NCBI GenBank assembly: GCA_036489775.1
Contig: DASXFC010000064.1
Location: forward strand, 42,463-106,462
Length of the DNA: 64,000 nucleotides
From: Bog-473 sp036489775
GTDB taxonomy: Bacteria; Actinomycetota; Acidimicrobiia; Acidimicrobiales; RAAP-2
Reading direction: 5' to 3'
Part shown: in pieces, positions 42,506 to 52,500 of the stretch
Layout: the number at the start of each line of letters is the position of its first letter
Numbering within the stretch: position 1 is the stretch's first letter
Made by a program: the position numbers and the translations under genes
Notes under the pieces: model-generated
What the model was told of the DNA's origin: nothing
Database searches by the model: none
Seen by the model: only the letters and a program-made list of their open reading frames with translations

Positions 42506-43701
42506 TCACGTCCCGCCGGCTCAACTCTCCGGTGGTCACCATGGCGGTGACCCTGCCCGCCACCATCGCCTTCGTCGTGCTGCGCTGGAACGACGCCGCC
42601 CAGCGCAAGCTGAGCAGGTTCGTGGTGGCCGGCTCCAACTACGCCCAACCGGACCGAGTGCCCAAGGGCCTGTTCGTGGGGAGCGACAACGGCTACGACG
42701 GGCAGTTCTATTACCGGCTCGCCCTCGATCCGTTCGATCTCAACCGCACCGCCTTCGGCATCCGGCTCGACTCGTACTCCCGGGTCGAGCGGATGGGCTA
42801 CCCGTTCCTGGCCTGGCTGGTGTCCCTGGGCCAGCACAGCCACGTCTTCCTGACCCTGGTCATCGTCAACGTGGTGGCGGCCGCCGTGCTCGGGCTGGCC
42901 GGAGGGCTGCTGGCCCAATCAGCCGGCCGGCACGCGCTGTGGGGCCTGGTCTTTCCTCTCTATTGGGGCTACCTCTGGACCCTGGGCCGCGATCTGACCG
43001 AACTCACGGCCGCCGCGCTGGTGATCTTGGGGGTCGCCGCCCTGGTTCGGAACCGATACCTCCTGGCGGGGATCATCTTCCTGGGCGCCGTCGTCAGCAA
43101 GGAGACGTCGGTCCTCTTCATCGGCGTGCTGGCCCTGGCCACCCTGTGGGTTCGGCTCCGACAATCCGAGACGGTCCAGCTGCCGCTCAGCGCCGACACC
43201 GGGAGATCCTTCAGCCCTCTCCAACTCCGGCGCAACGACGTGGCTTGGATCCTCCCCCTGGTCGGCTTCGTGCTCTGGCAGCTCGTCCTGCTGGCGGCCA
43301 CCGGTCACCTCCCGATCTACAAGAGCGGCGGCGAGAACCTCGGCGCGCCTTTCCTCGGCTTCGTCCGCGGCTTCCGGCACTACCTGCACTTGCTGCCCCA
43401 CACCTCGGCCCTGCTCTGGTTCGGCGAGCTGGGAGTGCTGATCATCGTGTCGCTCACCGCGGCGAAGTTCGGCACCAAAGCGCCCTTCGAGTTCCGCGTG
43501 ATGTGGGTGATCTCGCTCATCTTGGGTGTCTGCACCGCCACCGGCATCTGGCTGGGCGACGTTGGCTTCCGCAGCCTCGATGACATCTATCTGTTCGGCT
43601 GGGTCGTCCTGCTCTTCCACCCCAGCCGGCTGGCGCCGCTGGTGGTCATCTGCACCGGGGCCTGGGTCGTCGTCTTCGTGGAGCTGGTCCGTTACGTCTG
43701 A
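42502..43701 (+). CDS. multi-pass membrane protein, GT-C glycosyltransferase-like
   Basis: 399 residues from ATG 42502, overlapping the CaiB stop by 4 bases. Upstream in-frame codons are antisense shadows of CaiB. Contains about nine hydrophobic segments and NGYDGQFYYRLALDPFDL before the first long hairpin, the Asp-Gly-Gln motif typical of GT-C-like membrane glycosyltransferases and glycopolymer-formation proteins. Could build a cell-surface polymer; unproven. It ends convergent with the propeller-like gene (10-base overlap). Confidence 0.75.
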   Translation: MITSRRLNSPVVTMAVTLPATIAFVVLRWNDAAQRKLSRFVVAGSNYAQPDRVPKGLFVGSDNGYDGQFYYRLALDPFDLNRTAFGIRLDSYSRVERMGYPFLAWLVSLGQHSHVFLTLVIVNVVAAAVLGLAGGLLAQSAGRHALWGLVFPLYWGYLWTLGRDLTELTAAALVILGVAALVRNRYLLAGIIFLGAVVSKETSVLFIGVLALATLWVRLRQSETVQLPLSADTGRSFSPLQLRRNDVAWILPLVGFVLWQLVLLAATGHLPIYKSGGENLGAPFLGFVRGFRHYLHLLPHTSALLWFGELGVLIIVSLTAAKFGTKAPFEFRVMWVISLILGVCTATGIWLGDVGFRSLDDIYLFGWVVLLFHPSRLAPLVVICTGAWVVVFVELVRYV

Positions 43702-44837
43702 GGAGTCGAGGCCAGCTCGAGCGTATTGGCGCCATCGTCCACGAAGTAGATGCCGCTCAACGTCGGGGTCAGGGCCAACCCGAAGAGATCGCCAGCTCCG
43801 TTCTTGATCAGCGTGCGCTTGGCCACCTGCTGGCCCGACTGCGTCACCTCGGTGATCACCCCGTTATTGCCGTTCACCACCAGCAGGTCGCCGTTAAGGG
43901 CGAGTGTCATGCCCAAGGGCGCGTTGAGTGAGCCACCGTGAGAGATGACGGTCCTCTTGGCCACGACGGCCGTCGTCCGCGTCGGGGCATTCGGGATGGC
44001 CGAGATGGTGTTGTTGAGCGAGTTGTCGACGAACAAGGTGCCTACCGGCGAGATCGCGAGACTGGTGGGCGCCAGCACCAGCGCGGCCTTGTTCGCTTTC
44101 CATGGGAAGTCCTCGCCGATGAACGTGGCACTGGTGACCGCCGGCGGCGCGGTGGCCGAGAGCGCCAAGTCAACCCGGGTGACCGTGCATTGGCCCGCCA
44201 CCGGCACACCTTTGACGATCTTGGTGTTGCCACTCAGGGCGTTGGACACGTAGAGGGTGGCGGTGGCGCCACTGGAAGTGGCCGTCATGTCCCACGGGCC
44301 GTCGATCTCAGGATCAGAGATGGTTTCCGACACCTGCCCGGTCGGGTTGAGGACGATCAGGCAACCGACGGGATCGCCCTTGGGCAGATTCCCCTTCGAG
44401 GTCGGCAGGCTCCCCACCACCACCCAGCCGCCCGGCAGGATGTTCAGAGCCGAGGTCAGGCCGATGCCGCCCGGGCATGACGAGCCGGCGGCCAGCGCAG
44501 TGATATCCGAGAACACGGTCGATGTCCCGCTCGGCGCCACCTGAGTGATGGTCGTCCCGGTGCCCTGCACGTTGGACTTGGCATTGAAGTTGCTGACCAG
44601 GACGTCGCCCGCCACCAGGTTGCCGACGGACTGCGAGACGACGGCCACGCCGTACGGGTTGACATCACCGTTGGGCGGCACGGTCGAGGCCACCTTCGAC
44701 GGGGTGCCCAACTGGGAGAGAAACGTCGGCTGCGCCGCTCCTACCGGGGCGGTGAGGGCCAGCGCCGTCAGACCACCTAGGAGTAATGATCCGCCCAGGC
44801 CCATCCACTTCCACCGAACCACCACGTGTTCCTCCAT
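43692..44837 (-). CDS. secreted NHL/propeller-like protein
   Basis: 381 residues. Signal peptide MGLGGSLLLGGLTALALTAP then VGAA. The rest repeats a beta-propeller-like unit: NPYGVAVVSQSVGNLVAGDV, APTSLAISPVGTLFVDN, LGMTLALNGDLLVVNGN and FGLALTPTLSGIYFVDDG. One conserved pair of Cys (SSCPGG, VGCLIV) may be disulfide linked. Likely an outer binding protein; ligand unknown. Confidence 0.82.
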   Translation of the reverse strand: MEEHVVVRWKWMGLGGSLLLGGLTALALTAPVGAAQPTFLSQLGTPSKVASTVPPNGDVNPYGVAVVSQSVGNLVAGDVLVSNFNAKSNVQGTGTTITQVAPSGTSTVFSDITALAAGSSCPGGIGLTSALNILPGGWVVVGSLPTSKGNLPKGDPVGCLIVLNPTGQVSETISDPEIDGPWDMTATSSGATATLYVSNALSGNTKIVKGVPVAGQCTVTRVDLALSATAPPAVTSATFIGEDFPWKANKAALVLAPTSLAISPVGTLFVDNSLNNTISAIPNAPTRTTAVVAKRTVISHGGSLNAPLGMTLALNGDLLVVNGNNGVITEVTQSGQQVAKRTLIKNGAGDLFGLALTPTLSGIYFVDDGANTLELASTPQT

Positions 44838-44968
44838 CGTTCCCGTGCCGCGATTCGACCCGCGCGATGTACTACGGCCGAGCCGGCCGGAGGGATCACT
44901 AAGCCTTCAAATGAGCAGCCAAACCCGTCTATTTCAGGCTGTTACCGTCTTCCGAGCGAACGGACACT

Positions 44969-44979
44969 GGTCAGTGACC
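44969..44979. promoter_or_regulatory. short palindrome upstream of the SRPBCC gene
   Basis: GGTCAGTGACC (5-1-5) lies 24 bases before the SRPBCC start in the 166-base divergent gap. Role not established. Confidence 0.25.
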
Positions 44980-45003
44980 GGTGATCGAACAGGGAGGACG
45001 AAC

Positions 45004-45486
45004 ATGAACGATGAGACATGTCCAACCGTCGAAGTCTCTCGCCGGATCGAAGCGCCGGCGTCAGAGATATTCAAGATCCTCGCTGATCCCACCATGCATC
45101 TGGCCATCGACGGATCCGAGATGCTGCGGGGAGCGGCGACCGACGAGGTCGTCACCGACGTGGGCGATGTGTTCGTGATGAACATGCACTTCCACGCATT
45201 GGGCGATTACCAAATGGACAACCACATCGTGGAGTTCGAACCGGACCGGCGTATCAGTTGGGAACCGGTGGCCGGAGCCGGACATCGAACGCCCGGAAAC
45301 CGGGCCGGACATCGGTGGGGCTTCACGCTGGAAGCGGACGGCCCAGATGTCACCTTAGTCACCGAGACGTACGACTGCTCCCGTGCGCCAAGAGAACTCC
45401 GCGAGGGGATGGAGAACGGGCGGATATGGCTGCCAGGCATGGAGACCACGCTCGAGCGCCTCGACCAACTGGCCTCGGGGGACTAA
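45004..45486 (+). CDS. SRPBCC-fold protein
   Basis: 160 residues from ATG 45004 with GGGAGGAC upstream; longer frames extend into the antisense of the propeller gene. N-terminal TVEVSRRIEAPASEIFKILA, VEFEPDRRISWEPV, RWGFTLEADGPDVTLVTETY and a C-terminal helix LERLDQLASGD give a polyketide cyclase/START-like fold. It binds a hydrophobic ligand; not specified. Confidence 0.85.
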   Translation: MNDETCPTVEVSRRIEAPASEIFKILADPTMHLAIDGSEMLRGAATDEVVTDVGDVFVMNMHFHALGDYQMDNHIVEFEPDRRISWEPVAGAGHRTPGNRAGHRWGFTLEADGPDVTLVTETYDCSRAPRELREGMENGRIWLPGMETTLERLDQLASGD

Positions 45487-45493
45487 AAGCCCG

Positions 45494-46294
45494 TCAGACC
45501 TGCTGTGCCTCCAACCGGGGCTGGCTCTCCAGGAAATCCTTCACCACACGATTGGCGGGGCAGTCGACGCTGCTCATGAAATTGTGACCCTCCCCGGCGA
45601 AGGTCTCGAACCTGGCGCCCGGTATGAGGGAGGCCAGGATCTTGCCTTGTTCGAGGGGGACGGTCGCGTCCTGCTCGCCGTGTAACACCAGCGTCGGGGC
45701 AGTGATCTGGGCCACTCGATTCCTTGAGTCGTAGGCGGCGACGGCCGCGGCCTGGCCGAGGAGCCCTCGAGTGGGCAGACGCGTTGCTTTGAGGATGGCC
45801 CGATCCTCCTTGATGATCTCGCGGGGAACATTGGGTCCGTACCCGCCCTGGATTCGGCGCCGGAGGAAGAACCGGGGCGGAATGATCTTGAACAACCAGG
45901 GGATCTTGGGCGCCGGCTCCGCCACACGGTCCGGAGCGGCGGTGCAGCCGAGGATGAGCGAGGCCACCCGATCCGGATGGGTCAGCGCGAACTCCTGGGC
46001 GATTCCCCCACCCATCGAGGCCCCGAAGATGTGCGCACGTTGCACACCAGCGGCATCGAGCACGGCGATGGAGTCGGCGACCATGTCTCCCACTGAGTAG
46101 GGACCCGGTGGGGCGTCGCTATTCCCGATGCCCCGATTGTCGAATCGAATGACTCTGAACTCGTCGGACAGCGCCGGCCACAGCCGGTGCCACATCTGCG
46201 CCGGCCAAGAGAAGCCCATGATCAAAAGCACGGGGTCCCCGGTCCCGACCTCGTCCCACCACAACTGCACCGAACCGTTGCGCGCAACCGCCAT
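45494..46294 (-). CDS. alpha/beta hydrolase
   Basis: 266 residues from ATG 46294 behind a GGGAGAGGGTGGGG site; the frame is open to 46333 but only a TTG is available there. Seen: PVLLIMGFSWPAQMWHRLWP, RFDNRGIGNSDAPPGP, IFGASMGGGIA (nucleophile), VLHGEQDATVP (Asp) and AGEGHNFM (His). Very like the left-edge hydrolase. Substrate unknown. Confidence 0.93.
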   Translation of the reverse strand: MAVARNGSVQLWWDEVGTGDPVLLIMGFSWPAQMWHRLWPALSDEFRVIRFDNRGIGNSDAPPGPYSVGDMVADSIAVLDAAGVQRAHIFGASMGGGIAQEFALTHPDRVASLILGCTAAPDRVAEPAPKIPWLFKIIPPRFFLRRRIQGGYGPNVPREIIKEDRAILKATRLPTRGLLGQAAAVAAYDSRNRVAQITAPTLVLHGEQDATVPLEQGKILASLIPGARFETFAGEGHNFMSSVDCPANRVVKDFLESQPRLEAQQV

Positions 46295-46325
46295 CTTCCC
46301 CACCCTCTCCCTGCTCGGCACAAAA

Positions 46326-46355
46326 CCTACCAAGTCATAGGTAGTTATGCTACCT
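46326..46355. promoter_or_regulatory. inverted-repeat array upstream of hydrolase
   Basis: AGGTAG-ttatg-CTACCT (46339-46355) is a perfect 6-5-6 repeat, and CCTACC at 46326 gives a third copy of the half-site. It lies 30-60 bases ahead of the hydrolase start, a likely operator, possibly TetR-type. Confidence 0.5.
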
Positions 46356-46438
46356 TTCGCCCGTTACTCGGGGGTGGGGCGGCGTGAACGGCATCGCATG
46401 GGGATCAACATGCTGAGCAACGGGGGATCACGGTTCCC

Positions 46439-47890
46439 ATGAACCGATTGCGGCTCCTGGCCTCGGTCGTCCTCGCCATCGCCGGGTCGGTCGTGCTGAT
46501 CGTCGGCATGCTCCCGTCGGCATCGAGCTCCGGCGCCGACAACGCCGCGGTGACGCAGCCGGGGTCGGCCTTTGCATCAGCAACGGTCCTCGGGGTGAAT
46601 CCCGAATACGGCGGGTTCTCCCTGGCGGTACGAGCTGGGGAGTCCGCCGCCTCCTACACCGGCGCCCAGTCGACCGCCAACTCGAACGCCGTCGATGCCG
46701 GCTACCTCGGCAGCACCCTGACCGGAGGCGCACCGGTCGCCTGTCTCCCCTCAAGCGGCGGCACCACCACGACCACCTCTCCCACCTCCTCCGTCATCAA
46801 TGGCCTCGAGATCTCCTCGGACAACGGGGCCAACTCGTCGACGGGCGACGGTGGGATCGAGTCGGTCACGGTCAATCCGTCTCCAGAGTCCGGCACCGCC
46901 ACCACCTCTCTGCTTCCCGTCGGCATCCCTGACCTTCTCAGCCTCACCTCCAAGGCTGTGACCAACGTCGACTACCACAGCGGCCAGTACCAAGAGGCGG
47001 ACGCGCACACCACGATCGGCCTCTCCCTCCTGAATGGTCTGGTCTCACTCAACGGGTTGACCTGGACCGCCAGCCAGAGTGACGGCACGCAGAGTACGTC
47101 AACGGCCACGTTTTCCGTGGGCTCGATCACGGTGTCAGGCCAGACCACGGCCATCACCAACTCCAGTCAGCTGGCGCCCGCCATCGCCGTGGCCAACAAG
47201 GTTCTGGGCCTGGTCGGCATCAACATCATCCTGCCCACCCAGTCGACCGACTCGGTGACGGGCGCCGTGACCATCAGTCCCCTCTTGCTGCAGCTGGCGG
47301 GAACGTCCCTCTTCAATACCGTCCTGCATCAGCTCAATCCAGCCCAGCAACAGCTCGAAGACGAGATCGCCTCCGTCCTGAAAGCAACCGGCAACGCCTG
47401 CATCGAAAGCCTGGCGACGTACATCGGAGTCGGAGAACTGGTGGCGGGGATCGTCGAAGGCATCATGGCCGGCGCCGGCACTATTGATCTGGAGATCGGC
47501 GGGGCCAGCGCCGATACGCAAGTGGCGCCCGATTACTCCAATCCTCTCGACGCCAGCAATCCGCTGGCCAACGGGAGCGCTGAGAACCCCAGCGCCCTTC
47601 CGGCTTCCTCGTTTCCCAGCGGTTCATCGCTGGGCACGAACACCGGCCCCGTCTCGAGCAGCGTCGCCACAACGCCGCCGGCGCAAGCGTCAGCTGGCAC
47701 GTCGGGCTCAACGTTGTCATCGACGACGCTTGTCCACTGCATCTCGGCCAGCCCCTCGGACCGGCCCGGATGCTCATCCGGTGACGGCACCATCGCATTG
47801 GGGGTCCTCTTGCTTGGCGCCGGTGTGCTGTTCGCGGCGGATTTCGTGAGGAGCCGCAGAAGGCTCGCCAGACCGAAGGAGACACTATGA
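46439..47890 (+). CDS. large surface protein with C-terminal anchor
   Basis: 483 residues. N-terminal signal/TM (RLLASVVLAIAGSVVLIVG), then a Ser/Thr/Gly-rich secreted body with several beta-repeat-like stretches (QYQEADAHTTIGLSLLNG, VSLNGLTWTASQ), one TTTTTSPTSS linker, two Cys in VHCISASPSDRPGCSSG before a C-terminal TM (LGVLLLGAGVLFAADFV) and RSRRR tail. It overlaps the next gene by 4 bases, so it is part of the ABC transporter operon. Confidence 0.85.
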   Translation: MNRLRLLASVVLAIAGSVVLIVGMLPSASSSGADNAAVTQPGSAFASATVLGVNPEYGGFSLAVRAGESAASYTGAQSTANSNAVDAGYLGSTLTGGAPVACLPSSGGTTTTTSPTSSVINGLEISSDNGANSSTGDGGIESVTVNPSPESGTATTSLLPVGIPDLLSLTSKAVTNVDYHSGQYQEADAHTTIGLSLLNGLVSLNGLTWTASQSDGTQSTSTATFSVGSITVSGQTTAITNSSQLAPAIAVANKVLGLVGINIILPTQSTDSVTGAVTISPLLLQLAGTSLFNTVLHQLNPAQQQLEDEIASVLKATGNACIESLATYIGVGELVAGIVEGIMAGAGTIDLEIGGASADTQVAPDYSNPLDASNPLANGSAENPSALPASSFPSGSSLGTNTGPVSSSVATTPPAQASAGTSGSTLSSTTLVHCISASPSDRPGCSSGDGTIALGVLLLGAGVLFAADFVRSRRRLARPKETL

Positions 47891-49566
47891 GTTCTGCCCA
47901 AAAGGAACGGGTGAACCCAGCCGATCGCCGCCTCTTTGCCGGCTATGGACCAGCCGTCGTGATCATCGCGGCCCTCTTCGTCATGGCCATCACGATTCCA
48001 AGCATCGCGCCCGAAAAGGACGTCTCCGCCGGCACCACGACCACTTCGACGTTGCCAACGGGGAATGGCGCCTCCACCGCGGCCACCACTACGACGACAA
48101 CCACGCCCGGCGCTACCTCGACCTCCGGGACGGCCGCCGTGGGAACGGCGGCGCCAGGCATCGCTTCGGTGGGCACAGCCGCCGCCAAAGTCGCCACCTG
48201 TTCGGGACCGCAAGTGACAGGCGATCCCTATTCACCTCCGTGCGTCAGCTTCAGCGGTTCGAACGGCGGAGCCACGTCACGCGGGGTGACCTCCAACCAG
48301 ATCGTCATCTCGTACATGAATCCGACTGATGGCAGCAAGAGCATCGACCAATCCATCGAGTCCGTGACCGGCAGCTACAACAGCGTGATCTTTCCCGAGA
48401 GCTACGCCCAGATGATCAACACGCTCCAACAACTGGTCACGTACTTCAACAAGCACTTCCAGTTCTACGGCCGCCAGATCGTCCTCAAGGTGTACAACGG
48501 GACCGAAGACAGCGCCGGAGACAATGAGAGCGACGTCCAAGCCGATGCCCTCAACGTGGCCGACACCATCGGCGCTTTCGCCGAGCTCAACAGCACCAGT
48601 GAGGCATACGTCGATGCCCTGACGACCCAGCACGTCCTCAACTTCTCCGATCTGTACCTGAACGAGGCGGCCTACCAAGCCAACTCGCCCTACTCATGGA
48701 GCTACGGGCCAGATTGCACCGAGATCGGCAACTCAGTCGGGACCGCCGCGGCCAAGGACGTCGTGGGCCAGCCCACCAGCTGGGGCGGCACGGGAGTGGC
48801 CAACGGGCAGACCCGCAAGATCGCGGTGGTCTACGACGATCTGCCCTACCTGCAGTCCTGCGCCCAGGACATCACGTCCCAACTCTCAGCAGCCGGACAC
48901 CCGGCGGCGACGACCATCGCCTACAGCACCGACGTCAGTGTCGCCACGGCCACCGCACAAAGTACGACCCAACAGTTGATCAACGACGGCATCACCACCG
49001 TGATCTGCATGTGCGATCCGATTGGGGAGCTGCTCTTCGCCGGTGACATGCAGAACGACCACTACGACCCGGAGTGGCTCATCGGTGGGGTGGTCGGTGA
49101 GGAGACCGACGACATCGCCCAAGAGATGCCGCAGAGCGTCTGGGGCCACGTCGCCATGCTCACCAACGAGCAGTCGCTAGGTGGCAAGTACGGATCGACC
49201 ATCGGCTACTTCGCAGCCAAGTCGGAGGACCCCAGCGGTGCGCTGATCGTCAACGAGGTCGACATCCTTTATGAGCGCCTCTACCAGTTGGCCCTCGGTA
49301 TCCAGCTGGCCGGGCCGGATCTCACCCCGCAGACCTTCGCCCAGGGCATGTGGAGCTATACGGGAGGCAGCGGGGAGTACGGGCCGCAGATCTACAACGA
49401 CAGCGGCACGAAGTACTACAGCCCGATCCATCAGTTCTTGGTGGAGTGGTACAACCCCAGCGAAGTCTCCCAAGCCGACGGAGCGCAGGGCACCTGGGTG
49501 ACCAATAACAACTGGTACAGCGAGCCGCCCTCGCCGCTGCCCATATTCCCGAACGGGCCGCAATGA
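47887..49566 (+). CDS. membrane-anchored branched-chain-type ABC substrate-binding protein
   Basis: 559 residues, strong AAGGAGACACT site. A single TM (PAVVIIAALFVMAITIP, ~22-45) not followed by a lipobox, then a long Thr/Ser/Gly/Ala linker to about residue 100 acting as tether. A type I periplasmic-binding fold follows: IVISYMNPTDGSKSIDQSIE, IVLKVYNGTEDSAGDNE, KIAVVYDDLPYLQSCAQD and SSTTQQLINDGITTVICMCD. Similar to Liv/Urt-type binders but unusual in membrane tethering. Overlaps the fused transporter. Confidence 0.88.
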   Translation: MSSAQKERVNPADRRLFAGYGPAVVIIAALFVMAITIPSIAPEKDVSAGTTTTSTLPTGNGASTAATTTTTTTPGATSTSGTAAVGTAAPGIASVGTAAAKVATCSGPQVTGDPYSPPCVSFSGSNGGATSRGVTSNQIVISYMNPTDGSKSIDQSIESVTGSYNSVIFPESYAQMINTLQQLVTYFNKHFQFYGRQIVLKVYNGTEDSAGDNESDVQADALNVADTIGAFAELNSTSEAYVDALTTQHVLNFSDLYLNEAAYQANSPYSWSYGPDCTEIGNSVGTAAAKDVVGQPTSWGGTGVANGQTRKIAVVYDDLPYLQSCAQDITSQLSAAGHPAATTIAYSTDVSVATATAQSTTQQLINDGITTVICMCDPIGELLFAGDMQNDHYDPEWLIGGVVGEETDDIAQEMPQSVWGHVAMLTNEQSLGGKYGSTIGYFAAKSEDPSGALIVNEVDILYERLYQLALGIQLAGPDLTPQTFAQGMWSYTGGSGEYGPQIYNDSGTKYYSPIHQFLVEWYNPSEVSQADGAQGTWVTNNNWYSEPPSPLPIFPNGPQ

Positions 49567-52500
49567 CCGCGGCATGGCGTCGGCCGGCCATCGTCGCCGG
49601 CCTCATCGCCATCGTCCTCATCGCCACCCAGGTCGATCCCCACCGCGTGCCGTTGGGCACTGTCCTCTACGGGGCGCTCTACGGGAGCCTCAACGGGCTC
49701 TTGGCCATCGGACTCGTCCTCATCTACCGGGTCAGCCGGGTCATCAACTTCGCCTACGGCGCCATGGGTGGCCTGGGGGCCGCGGTGGGTGTCGGCCTCT
49801 ACAGCAGTGACCACTGGCCCTGGGGCGCCGCCATCGTGGTCGGAGTGGTGGTCGGTGCCCTCATCGGTGCCGTGGTCAGTGCCCTCATTGAGTGGCGATT
49901 CGCCCGGGCCCCTCGGCTGGTCGTGACCGTGGTGACCATCGGATTGGCCCAGCTCATCGGTGGGTTTGCCGCCTACATCCCGAAGTGGACCGGGACACCG
50001 ACCCGGGTCGCCCTGGCCGGATTCCAGACTGGGCTCAGCTCGATCAGCACCTTCATCAAGCCGGTGCTCTTCACCGGCAACGAACTGCTGATCCTGATCG
50101 TGGTGCCGCTCACCGTGGCCGGAGTGGCATGGTTCCTGCTTCGCACCGATGCCGGTCGTGCCGTCCGGGCCATCGCCGACAACGGGGAGCGGGCCCGACT
50201 CCTCGGCATCCCGGCCCGGCGACTGATGATCGGCGTGTGGGCCCTCAGTGGCGTCGTGGCCGCACTGGCCGTCCTGCTGGCCGCGCCCGACCAGGGCGTG
50301 ACCATCACCGCGACCGCCGGACCGACCCTCCTGCTGGCTCCACTGGCTGCCGCGGTGGTGGCCAAAATGGAGCGGCTCTGGGTGGCCTTTGCCGCAGCCG
50401 TGGCGCTGGGCGTGGTCCAGTACCTGACCGGCCTCAACGTGAGCAAGCAGGACGTGTCGACCGTCGTGCTCCTGGTCGTCGTCGTGTTGGCATTGCTGTT
50501 CCAGCACCGGTCGGGCAGCCGGGCCGAGGCAGCGGACGAGTCATCGTGGTCGGCCACCGGCACCATCACGGCGATCCCCCAGGCCTTGCGCGATTGGCGC
50601 CCGCTGCGCTTCGCCCGCGTTGGCGCCGTGCTCGTCCTGGGCGCCCTCGCGCTGGCCTTGCCGGCCCTGCTGCCGGCGAGCCGGCTCGACCAGATCAGCG
50701 GCGCCATCGTCTTCGCTCTGGCCGCACTCTCCCTGGTCATCCTCAGCGGGTGGGGTGGGACGATCAGCCTGGGTCAGTTCGCCCTGGTCGGCGTGGGAGC
50801 GATCACCGCCGGCGATCTGATGCAGCACGCCAACATCGATCTATTCCTGGCCCTGGGTGCCGGTGGAGTGGCGGCCGCCCTGGCCGCCGTCGTGCTGGGG
50901 TTGCCGGCGCTCCGGGTCAAGGGGCTCTTCCTGGCCGTCACCACCCTGGCTTTTGCAGTGGCCGCCGACGATTTCTTCTTCAACGGGGCCAACTTCCCCA
51001 ACCAACTGCCGTCGGCCGTCTTGCGGCCGGTGCTGTGGAAGCGGTTCAACCTGACCGGGGAGGGTGACCTCTACCTCCTGTGCCTCGGCGTCTTGGTGTT
51101 GACCATCATCCTCACCTACGGCTTGCGCCGCTCTCGAACTGGACGAGCGGTTTTGGCCACCAGGGACAACTTGCGTGGCGCGGAAGCAGCGGCCGTCCCC
51201 ACCACCAAGGTGCGTCTGATGGCCTTCGCCATCTCGGGTCTGATTGCCGGTATCGCCGGCGGGCTCTACGTCATCATTTACAGCACGGCGGCCGGCAATG
51301 GGACCGGATCGTCCTTTCCCTCCTCAGCCAGCCTGCTCGTGTTCTCCATGGCGGTGATCGGGGGCCTCACCTCCATCGGTGGCGCGCTGACCGCGGTGGC
51401 CATCCTCGAAGTCATCGGGATCGCCTTTCCAAACCTCCAACTTCTGCTCTCGGGGGTCGGCCTCCTCGTCGTCCTGGTGGCATTCCCCTCGGGGCTGTCC
51501 GGACTCGGCAGCACCGTTCGTAACTACGTCCTGTCTGTGGTCGCCCGGCGGCGAGGTCTCGACGCCAGCGTCTGGGGCGACACCGAGCTCGAGACATTGG
51601 ACGACCGCGCCCCCGTCGTGGTGGAGTCGGCCGACGAGCGACCGGTGCTCCTACGCTGCTCCGACGTCAATGCCTCGTACGGCTCGCTCCAGGTCCTCTT
51701 CGGCGTGGACCTGACCGTGCACCAGGGCGAGATCCTGGCCCTGCTCGGCACCAATGGCGCCGGCAAGTCGAGCCTCCTCAAGTCGATCACCGGCCTGCTG
51801 CCGGCCCACCAGGGCTCGATCACCTTCGCCGGCAGTCACATCACATCCGAGTCCACCGAGCGCATTGCAGCCCGGGGCCTGACCATGATGCCGGGCGGCC
51901 GTGGCACGTTCGCTTCGCTGACGGTGGCGGAGAACCTGCGCGTCGCCTCATGGGCCCTACGCCGGGACCGGACTGCCGCCGCCACCCAACGCCAGCGCGC
52001 CCTGGAACTCTTCCCGAGGCTGAACCAGCGCTCGCACATCGCCGCCGGAAACCTCTCAGGGGGCGAGCAGCAGATGCTCTCGCTGGCCATGGCCTTCCTG
52101 AACGAACCACAGCTCCTATGCATCGACGAGCTGTCGCTCGGGTTGGCTCCGACCGTGGTGGCCGATCTCATCGAGGCGGTCAAGGCGATCCACCAGCGCG
52201 GCACCACCATTGTCATCGTCGAGCAGTCGGTCAACGTCGCCCTGCTGATCGCCGAGCGGGCCGTCTTCCTCGAGAAGGGCCAGGTCCGCTTCAGCGGGCC
52301 ATCGTCCGACCTGCTGGGCCGCCCGGACCTGCTGCGGGCCGTCTTCATCGGCGGCCACGATCAGGCCGAACCCACCCCAGCGAGGGTTCCACATGAATCC
52401 GCTGCCAACACCGACGAGGACGACTCCCCCATCCTGGTAGCCCAGGGTCTCATCAAACGCTACGGCGGGATCACCGCGGTGAACGACGTCGATCTGGTGA

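Noticed and set aside
48040..48130. low-complexity ACC/ACG stretch as a repeat element
   Set aside because: It is the Thr-rich linker of the binding protein in a well-supported reading frame.
49431..50507. 358-codon minus-strand frame over the fused transporter
   Set aside because: Shadow rich in Gly/Asp/His; conflicts with the well-supported plus-strand protein.
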